Below are positions 58,660 through 64,000 of a DNA stretch of 64,000 bases, piece by piece. How positions within the stretch are numbered: position 1 is the stretch's first letter; each line of letters opens with the position of its first letter. The notes beneath the pieces were generated by a model. It saw only the letters and a program-made list of their open reading frames with translations. It was not told the DNA's origin and did not search any database. The translations under genes and the position numbers were made by a program. Source of the stretch: SG8-41 sp036555615 (lineage in GTDB: Bacteria; Pseudomonadota; Gammaproteobacteria; Burkholderiales; SG8-41); assembly GCA_036555615.1 (NCBI GenBank), contig DATBKZ010000028.1, forward strand, positions 1-64,000, in the 5' to 3' direction.

Positions 58660-59169
58660 CTACTCCTCGATCGGGCCCTGCTCCATCAGACCGTGGAGCT
58701 CGCAGGTCGGGTTGGCGCGCCGGATCGTGAGGTAGCCGTTGATCTTCCCGTCCATGCCGCAGTAGCGCACGCGGTCGACGTCGCTGAACGTGAAGTGGAG
58801 GCGTCCCTGGCCGTGATCGATCCAGAAGTGTCCCATTTCCTCGCGCAGGAGGACGGCCGTGGTCGATCCTTCGTCCAGCCATCTGCTGAACGCATCGCCA
58901 CGCACGATCTCCAGCGAGCAGGTGCGCGGCTTCCACTTGCTGTAGTACGCAAAACTGTTGACGCGGCCATTCAAAACCTCGACCGCGATGCGCGCGTGCG
59001 CGTCCTCCGTGCCGAGCCTGCAGGCGAGCTTCTCGACCTTCCGCGCGGCGGGCTTCGCAGGCGCGTTCTCCGCGGCCGCGGATTCGGCTGACACCGCGCC
59101 AAGCGCAATGACGACGCAGACCGAGAGAGCAGACGTTATCGCGTGCGGCCGCTTCTCCTCACCGCTCAC
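58660..59169 (-). CDS. Secreted protein of unknown function
   Basis: 169 residues. A signal peptide (SALSVCVVIALGAVSAESAAA) is followed by a Pro/Ala/Lys linker and a domain with four cysteines (LACRLGTED, RTCSLEI, RYCGMDG, PTCELHG) that could form two disulphides in the periplasm. The fold looks beta-rich. I do not recognise the family. The start is GTG 59169 with GGGGATCAGG upstream. It ends three bases from the convergent FkbM gene and is divergent from the arylamine acetyltransferase gene, 70 bases away. Confidence 0.72.
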   Translation of the reverse strand: MSGEEKRPHAITSALSVCVVIALGAVSAESAAAENAPAKPAARKVEKLACRLGTEDAHARIAVEVLNGRVNSFAYYSKWKPRTCSLEIVRGDAFSRWLDEGSTTAVLLREEMGHFWIDHGQGRLHFTFSDVDRVRYCGMDGKINGYLTIRRANPTCELHGLMEQGPIEE

Positions 59170-59227
59170 CCTGATCCCCTGTTGTTCTTGCTTCCGGTAC
59201 CGCCGTTCATGGCGGGCCGTGCTCGAT

Positions 59228-59233
59228 TATCAT
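59228..59233 (+). promoter_or_regulatory. -10-like box directly before the arylamine acetyltransferase gene
   Basis: TATCAT ends six bases before the ATG at 59240 and no Shine-Dalgarno is visible. As with mutL, transcription could begin at the start codon. No good -35 was found, so this is weak. Confidence 0.3.
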
Positions 59234-59239
59234 TAGATC

Positions 59240-60073
59240 ATGAAACGCACGGCCGCGGTAAGAGGGGACGCAGGCAACCTCGAAGCGCTCGACATCGACG
59301 CCTACCTCCACCGCATCGGCTACTCGGGCCGCCTGCAACCGGTTTATCCCGTGCTCGAGGCGCTCCACCTTGCGCACGCGACCCGCATCCCGTTCGAGAA
59401 CCTCGACATCCTGCTCAAGCGCCCGATACGGCTCGATCTCGCGAGCCTCCAGGCCAAGCTCGTGGCGGGCGGCCGGGGCGGATACTGCTTCGAGCAGAAT
59501 CTGCTGTTCTCGGCCGTGCTGCAGCGCCTCGGATTCTCCGTGACGCAGCTCGCCGCGCGCGTCCTCTACCGCAGCCGGCGCAAGGTTCCGCGCACCCATG
59601 TCGTGCTGATGGTGGATGTCGACGGCGGCCGTTGGCTGTCCGATGTCGGTTTCGGCCTCGAAGGCCTGCTGCTGCCGCTGCCGTTCGCCAGCGGCCGGGA
59701 AACGCGCCAGTTCGCCTGGACGTACCGTGTCATCGAGGCAGACGGCGAGTGGCTGCTGCAGACGCTGCGGGACGGCTCGTGGGTGGACCTGTACTCGTTC
59801 TTCCTCACGCCTTGCCTCGCGGTCGATTTCGAGCCCGCCAACCACTACATGTCGACGCACCCGGACTCGCGATTCGTCCAGACGCTCACCGTGCAGCTGC
59901 CGACGCCCGAGGTGCGGCACGTGCTGCGCAATCGGGAGCTCGTCCTCGACCGCGGCGCGACCGTCACCCGCCGCGTGCTCGCGGACGACGATGAGTTGCT
60001 GGCCGTGCTCGCGGAAGTATTCGGGCTGCGGTTTCCCGCTGGCACGCGCTTCGGCTATCGGCAAGAAACCTAG
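59240..60073 (+). CDS. nat: Arylamine N-acetyltransferase
   Basis: 277 residues, normal length. The enzyme moves acetyl from acetyl-CoA to arylamines and hydrazines. The Cys-His-Asp triad is complete: C83 in GGYCFEQN, H120 in RTHVVLMV and D135 in LSDVGFG, at the standard spacings. The RIPFENLDIL segment is also typical. The first ~14 residues are an extension relative to the Salmonella enzyme. It may detoxify aromatic amines. Confidence 0.95.
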   Translation: MKRTAAVRGDAGNLEALDIDAYLHRIGYSGRLQPVYPVLEALHLAHATRIPFENLDILLKRPIRLDLASLQAKLVAGGRGGYCFEQNLLFSAVLQRLGFSVTQLAARVLYRSRRKVPRTHVVLMVDVDGGRWLSDVGFGLEGLLLPLPFASGRETRQFAWTYRVIEADGEWLLQTLRDGSWVDLYSFFLTPCLAVDFEPANHYMSTHPDSRFVQTLTVQLPTPEVRHVLRNRELVLDRGATVTRRVLADDDELLAVLAEVFGLRFPAGTRFGYRQET

Positions 60074-60090
60074 TTGCCGGCGACCGTTTC

Positions 60091-60104
60091 TTGATCTGCG
60101 TCAA
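60091..60104. promoter_or_regulatory. FNR/FixK-type box upstream of a Bug receptor gene
   Basis: TTGATCTGCGTCAA fits TTGA-N6-TCAA perfectly, and TTGAT-N4-ATCAA with one mismatch. A TATACT -10 box lies at 60158-60163, so the box centre would be near -70 from the start of transcription, a usual place for FNR-type activators. The identical box occurs at 36430. Confidence 0.6.
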
Positions 60105-60192
60105 AGCACGCGGCGGATGACCGGCCGCCTGCTTGTCCCCTCGGGCCGGCCGCGACGTATACTGGCGCACGCCAATTCAACGGGAGGGGAAA

Positions 60193-61173
60193 ATGAAGAG
60201 CATTCGGTGCGTCAACCTTCTCGCGCTGGCGCTGGCCGCAGCAGTTGCATGGCCGGTGACGGCGCTGTCCCAGGCCTACCCGAGCAAGCCGATTCGCATC
60301 ATCGTCCCGTTCCCGCCTGGCGGGGGCGTCGATTACATCGGGCGGATCGTCGGCAAGGGCCTGTCCGAGCGCTTGCGGGTGCAGGTCATCATCGACAACC
60401 GCCCCGGCGCCAATGCCATTCTCGGGCTGGAAGCGCTGAAGGCCGCGCCGCCCGACGGCTACACGCTCGCCGCGGCTTCCGCCGGACCGCTCGCGGTGAA
60501 CCCGTTCATCTACAAGAAGCTGCCGCACGACACGCTGAAGGACTTCACGCAGATCGCCAACATGGTGAACTATCCCCTGTTGTTGGTCGCCCACCCCTCG
60601 CTGCCGGTGAAGAACGTGAAGGAGCTCATCGCGCTCGCCCGGTCCAAGCCCGGCGAGGTTTCCTACGCCTCGCCCGGCTCCGGCAACTCCTCGCACCTCG
60701 CGGGAGAGCTGTTCAATTCGATGGCGAAGGTGAACATCCTGCACATTCCGTACAAGGGCATGGCGCCCGCCGTCGTATCCGTCGTGTCGGGCGAGGGCCA
60801 TATCCTCTACAGCAGCATTCCCCCGATACTCGGGCATGTCCGCGTCGGCCGCGTCCGGGCCCTCGGAGTCGGCAACGCCAAGCGCGTGCCCTCGCTGCCG
60901 GAATTCCCGACCATATCCGAGGCCGGCCTGCCCGGCTACGAGGCCTACGCCTGGGCCGGCATGATCGGCCCCGCCAACCTGCCGCGGGACATCGTGATGC
61001 GTCTCAACAAAGAAATCGTCGCGATCCTCAGCCAGAAGGACGTGATCGACCGGATGCTCGCCGACGGCACCGTCCCCACGCCCTCCAGCCCGGAGGACTT
61101 CGTCGCCTACATGAAGTCGGAGCTCGCGAAGTGGGGCGCCGTTGTGAAGATGGCGGGCATCAAGCCGGAATGA
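60193..61173 (+). CDS. Bug-family (TctC-type) periplasmic solute receptor
   Basis: 326 residues with signal peptide (CVNLLALALAAAVAWPVTALSQ) and Bug start YPSKPIRIIVPFPPGGGVD, DNRPGANA loop, PDGYTLAA and LPHDTLKDF. GGGAGGGG precedes the ATG. The gene stands alone: upstream is the acetyltransferase, downstream the LpxH-like gene after a 175-base gap. The FNR/FixK-type box upstream suggests oxygen- or redox-linked expression, unlike the other six receptors. Confidence 0.93.
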   Translation: MKSIRCVNLLALALAAAVAWPVTALSQAYPSKPIRIIVPFPPGGGVDYIGRIVGKGLSERLRVQVIIDNRPGANAILGLEALKAAPPDGYTLAAASAGPLAVNPFIYKKLPHDTLKDFTQIANMVNYPLLLVAHPSLPVKNVKELIALARSKPGEVSYASPGSGNSSHLAGELFNSMAKVNILHIPYKGMAPAVVSVVSGEGHILYSSIPPILGHVRVGRVRALGVGNAKRVPSLPEFPTISEAGLPGYEAYAWAGMIGPANLPRDIVMRLNKEIVAILSQKDVIDRMLADGTVPTPSSPEDFVAYMKSELAKWGAVVKMAGIKPE

Positions 61174-61348
61174 TGTCGCGCCCCGCGCATCGTTCCTGAG
61201 CTCGCGACGTTCGTTCCTCGTTACGGCAAGCGCGCCAGGACGCCCCTCTCGCTGCGGCTCCGCCGCGGCCCGCGCATGCCGTTTCGTCACAATATCGTCA
61301 CATGACGGCAACGCGATTGACTTGTTCCGCAGCGACAATCGCTTGCGC

Positions 61349-62233
61349 ATGGAAGCTGCGACTTCACGTAAGAACGCCGCCGTTCACGCTGGCCCGGATC
61401 TCCCGGGACCGGACGATGACGACGAGGGGCGGCCCACGCTGCGGTTTCGCGCCATCTTCATCTCCGACGTGCACCTGGGCACGGCGGGATGCCAGGCGAC
61501 ACCGCTCCTCGACTTCCTGCGCCACACCGAAAGCGGCGACCTCTTTCTCGTGGGCGACATCATCGATGGCTGGCAGCTGAAGCGCCGCTGGTACTGGCAC
61601 CAGACCCACAACGACGTGGTCCAGAAGGTGCTGCGCAAGGCGCGCAAGGGCACGCGCGTCACCTACATCGCGGGCAATCACGACGAGGCGGTTCGCCAGT
61701 TCCTCGGCCTCGCCTTCGGCGGTATCGACATCCGCGATGAAGCCGAGCACGTCACCGCGGACGGGCGGCGCATGCTGGTCACCCATGGCGATCTCTTCGA
61801 CGCCGTGGTGAAGGGCGCCAAGTGGCTCGCCCACGTGGGCGATGCGCTCTATCTCTTCTCGCTCAGGTTGAACCGCTGGTTCAACCATGCGCGCGCGAAG
61901 CTCGGGCTGCCGTACTGGTCGCTCGCCCAGTTCCTCAAGCACCGCGTCAAGAACGCGGTGGGCTACATCACGCAGTTCGAGGATGCGCTGGCCCATGAGG
62001 CCCGGCGCCGCGGCTTCGACGGGGTCATCTGCGGCCACATCCACAAGGCCGAGATCCGCGACATCGGCGGCATCCTCTACTGCAACGACGGCGACTGGGT
62101 CGAGAGTCTCACGGCGCTGGTCGAGCTGGAGAGCGGGGAGCTGCGGATCATCGACTGGAAGGTTATCGAGGCGCTGCAGCGCAGCGCCCTGGAGGCGGAG
62201 GACAATAGGTTTGCGTATTCTGCTGGTGACTGA
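61349..62233 (+). CDS. UDP-2,3-diacylglucosamine diphosphatase-like phosphoesterase (LpxH family)
   Basis: 294 residues of the calcineurin-like metallophosphoesterase fold. All metal motifs are present: ISDVHLGT, VGDIIDGW, IAGNHDE, VTHGDLFD and CGHIHKAE. The family hydrolyses UDP-2,3-diacylglucosamine to lipid X in lipid A synthesis, but this is a longer, LpxH-like variant (E. coli LpxH has about 240 residues) that pairs with a glycosyltransferase, so it may act on a different lipid-sugar. ATG 61349 is preferred to the upstream TTG; a ~25-residue acidic N-terminus (GPDLPGPDDDDEGR) is unusual. It overlaps the next gene by 23 bases. Confidence 0.9.
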   Translation: MEAATSRKNAAVHAGPDLPGPDDDDEGRPTLRFRAIFISDVHLGTAGCQATPLLDFLRHTESGDLFLVGDIIDGWQLKRRWYWHQTHNDVVQKVLRKARKGTRVTYIAGNHDEAVRQFLGLAFGGIDIRDEAEHVTADGRRMLVTHGDLFDAVVKGAKWLAHVGDALYLFSLRLNRWFNHARAKLGLPYWSLAQFLKHRVKNAVGYITQFEDALAHEARRRGFDGVICGHIHKAEIRDIGGILYCNDGDWVESLTALVELESGELRIIDWKVIEALQRSALEAEDNRFAYSAGD

Positions 62234-63239
62234 CGCCTGGGCGCCGCAAGTGAACGGCGTCGTGGTGACGCTCGCGAACACGGTGAAGTGGCTCGAGCGC
62301 TGGGGGCACCAGGTCCAGGTCATCTCGCCGCAGGGGTTTCGCACTCTGCCCTTGCCGACTTACCCCGAGATCCCGCTTGCGATCCTGCCCGGGCGCGAGG
62401 TCGCGCGGCGCCTGCGCGAGTTCGAGCCCGATGCCATCCACATCGCAACCGAGGGCCCGCTCGGCAGCGCCGCGCGCGCACACTGCGTGAAGCACGGCCT
62501 CGCGTTCACCACGGCCTACCACACCTGCTTTCCGGAGTACGTGAAGCCGCGCCTGGGCGTGCCCCTCGCGTGGACCTACGCTTGGCTGCGGCGCTTCCAT
62601 GCGCCCTCCTCCGCGGTGCTGGTAGCGACGCCCGCGATCCGCGAGCTGCTCGAGGCACGCGGATTCCGCAATCTCGCCGACTGGTCGCGCGGCGTCGACA
62701 CCGAGCTATTCCATCCCGCGAATCACCGCGCGAGCAGCCTGGCCCGGCCGGTGTTCCTTTACGTGGGACGCGTCGCGGTCGAGAAGAACCTGCCGGCGTT
62801 CCTGTCGCTCGCGCTGCCGGGCACGAAGGTGGTCGTGGGCGACGGGCCGCAACGCAAGGAGCTCGAGAAGCGCTTTCCCGACGCATTGTTCGTGGGAACG
62901 AAGATTGGCGTGGAGCTGGCATCCTACTTCCAGCGCGCCGACGTGTTTGTCTTTCCCAGCCGCACCGATACCTTCGGGCTGGTGCTGGTCGAGGCGATGG
63001 CGTGCGGCACGCCAGTAGCCGCCTTCCCCGTGCGCGGACCGATCGACGTGGTGAAGGACCCGGCAGCCGGCGTGCTGGACAACGACCTCCGGGCCGCCGC
63101 GCTGGCGGCGCTGGCGCTCGACCGCGCCCGGGTGCGGCAATATGCCGAGCGATTTACCTGGGAGCACTGCTCACGGCAGTTCCTGTCGAACCTGGTCCCC
63201 GCACGCCGTGGCGAAGCCGCGCTTGCGGGAGCCGCCTGA
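62211..63239 (+). CDS. GT4-family glycosyltransferase
   Basis: 342 residues with a GT-B fold. The start ILLVTDAWAPQVNGVVVTLANTV, the middle YHTCFPEYVKPR and the C-terminal sugar-nucleotide site VFVFPSRTDTFGLVLVEAMACGTPVAAFPV (with the E-x7-E element) are clear. It resembles mannosyltransferases that act on phosphatidylinositol or diacylglycerol lipids. The start is TTG 62211 with GGAGG before it, inside the preceding gene; the longer upstream frame is out of family. With the LpxH-like and DgkA genes it could make a glycolipid. Confidence 0.92.
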   Translation: MRILLVTDAWAPQVNGVVVTLANTVKWLERWGHQVQVISPQGFRTLPLPTYPEIPLAILPGREVARRLREFEPDAIHIATEGPLGSAARAHCVKHGLAFTTAYHTCFPEYVKPRLGVPLAWTYAWLRRFHAPSSAVLVATPAIRELLEARGFRNLADWSRGVDTELFHPANHRASSLARPVFLYVGRVAVEKNLPAFLSLALPGTKVVVGDGPQRKELEKRFPDALFVGTKIGVELASYFQRADVFVFPSRTDTFGLVLVEAMACGTPVAAFPVRGPIDVVKDPAAGVLDNDLRAAALAALALDRARVRQYAERFTWEHCSRQFLSNLVPARRGEAALAGAA

Positions 63240-63246
63240 GGATTCC

Positions 63247-63663
63247 GTGGCGTCGAACGATCCGCCGCAGCAGACGATGGAGAACCCATTCAAGGGCAAG
63301 ACCGGGCTCGTCCGGATCGTCCACGCTTTCCTTAACTCGTGCGCGGGACTTGCGGATGCGTGGCGCCACGAAAGCGCCTTCCGCCAGGAGACGCTGCTCG
63401 CAGCGATCCTCGTGCCGGCAGCCCTCTGGATTCCGGCAACGGCCGCCGAGAAGGCGCTCCTCATTGCCAGCGTGCTGCTCGTCATGATCGTCGAGCTGCT
63501 CAATACCGGGGTCGAGGTCGCCATCGACCGCATCTCCTTCGAGCACAACTCGCTCTCGAAGCGGGCCAAGGACATCGGCAGCGCGGCGGTTTTCGTCGCG
63601 CTCGTCCTGATGGCGGTGGTATGGGGGCTTGTCGCGGGCCCGCGCGTCATGCCTGCATGGTGA
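63247..63663 (+). CDS. dgkA: Diacylglycerol kinase DgkA
   Basis: 138 residues. DgkA phosphorylates diacylglycerol in the inner membrane to recycle lipid. Three helices are seen, with the family residues HESAFRQETLLAAILVPAALW, VMIVELLNTGVEVAIDRIS and SKRAKDIGSAAVF. GTG 63247 is chosen over ATG 63277 because GAGGA precedes it; this gives an N-terminal extension of about ten residues. It follows the glycosyltransferase by seven bases and converges on the next gene with a 17-base overlap. Confidence 0.95.
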   Translation: MASNDPPQQTMENPFKGKTGLVRIVHAFLNSCAGLADAWRHESAFRQETLLAAILVPAALWIPATAAEKALLIASVLLVMIVELLNTGVEVAIDRISFEHNSLSKRAKDIGSAAVFVALVLMAVVWGLVAGPRVMPAW

Positions 63664-64000
63664 CGCCGCTCCCGCGCAGCACCCGCCAGAACTGCGCCAG
63701 GGCACCCAGCATCGTCAGCGCCCACGCGGCAAGGGCGACCCAGATCATGATGCGCGGGACCCACTGCAGCGGCGTGAAATCGGCGGCGAGCGAGAGGCGA
63801 TAGGTCGCGACGGTGTACATGCCGAGCGGGAACACCATGCTCCAGAACATCGGGTGATAGGCCAGCGCCTCTCTCCGCACCACGTATTTCCAGACCCCGA
63901 AGATGACCAGCAGCGGGATCCACCATGTGGCCCAGGCCCACAGTATCAGCGTCGCCCCGTCCACGAACGGACGCAGGTCGAGCAGGAACTGCATGCGGGG
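63647..64000 (-). CDS. TDT-family (TehA/C4-dicarboxylate) transporter, C-terminal part
   Basis: The gene leaves the window on the right; only the last 117 or so codons are visible, ending with TGA at 63647-63649. Four membrane segments are seen (for example ILWAWATWWIPLLVIFGVW and IMIWVALAAWALTMLGALA), and WSMVFPLGMYTVATYRL is the conserved last-third motif of tellurite-resistance/dicarboxylate transporters. An in-frame ATG at 63994 is inside the protein, not its start. Substrate could be malate, sulfite or an anion channel role. Confidence 0.82.
   Translation of the reverse strand, partial: PRMQFLLDLRPFVDGATLILWAWATWWIPLLVIFGVWKYVVRREALAYHPMFWSMVFPLGMYTVATYRLSLAADFTPLQWVPRIMIWVALAAWALTMLGALAQFWRVLRGSGVTMQA

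Overview
The window is a GC-rich (about two thirds G+C by eye) chromosomal segment of a Gram-negative bacterium, most likely an uncultured or little-studied betaproteobacterium of the Burkholderiales type. The reasons are lipid A and KDO genes in the order exbB-exbD-lpxK-trm112-kdsB-adk, a queG/tsaE-amiC/mutL-miaA housekeeping backbone, and seven periplasmic Bug (TctC-type) receptors. I found no tRNA, rRNA, CRISPR array, transposase or phage gene.

Layout. 0-4.1 kb: end of an N-acyl-D-amino-acid deacylase-like amidohydrolase, an HD-domain protein, a Bug receptor with a luciferase-like flavin oxidoreductase, and a second Bug receptor. 4.2-9.4 kb: queG, a three-gene accessory block bounded by two copies of one palindromic repeat, tsaE-amiC and a secreted nuclease. 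9.4-16.4 kb, minus strand: a fused TctA-TctB permease with its Bug receptor, transhydrogenase pntA-pntB and an HpcH/HpaI aldolase. 16.5-21.6 kb: mutL, miaA, a tandem cNMP-domain protein and xseA. 22.0-26.4 kb: the exbB to adk operon, ending in two adjacent adenylate kinases. 26.5-31.8 kb: pyrophosphate-type phosphofructokinase, H+-pyrophosphatase, gamma carbonic anhydrase, a 74-aa protein and an orphan ParA. 31.9-41.3 kb: a GNAT acetyltransferase, an iron-type ABC importer, gpsA-glpK, a 45-aa membrane protein, a TauE/SafE permease and an MFS carrier. 41.4-58.7 kb: a GntR-led alcohol dehydrogenase/acyl-CoA ligase operon, a Bug/LysR pair, a tight operon (thioesterase, UbiX, UbiD, 2-hydroxyacid dehydrogenase, enoyl-CoA hydratase, SucC/SucD-like ligase), a divergent SDR, two Bug receptors, a class III CoA-transferase and an FkbM methyltransferase. 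58.7-64 kb: a secreted protein, arylamine N-acetyltransferase, a Bug receptor, and LpxH-like phosphatase, glycosyltransferase, DgkA and the end of a TDT-family carrier.

How it fits together. The theme is uptake and CoA-dependent catabolism of organic acids: many Bug receptors next to oxidoreductases, CoA ligases, a CoA-transferase and a prenyl-FMN decarboxylase system. A second theme is pyrophosphate use (PPi-PFK beside a K+-insensitive H+-PPase, downstream of duplicated adk).

The least explained signal is non-coding. Arrays of degenerate 7-bp repeats sit at gene boundaries, and in four places they form inverted pairs around a core; one core is a whole membrane-protein gene. A separate palindromic repeat (CCCTCTCCC type) abuts start codons and supplies their Shine-Dalgarno sequence. 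Two identical FNR/FixK-type boxes lie upstream of a Bug gene and of the iron-type ABC operon.
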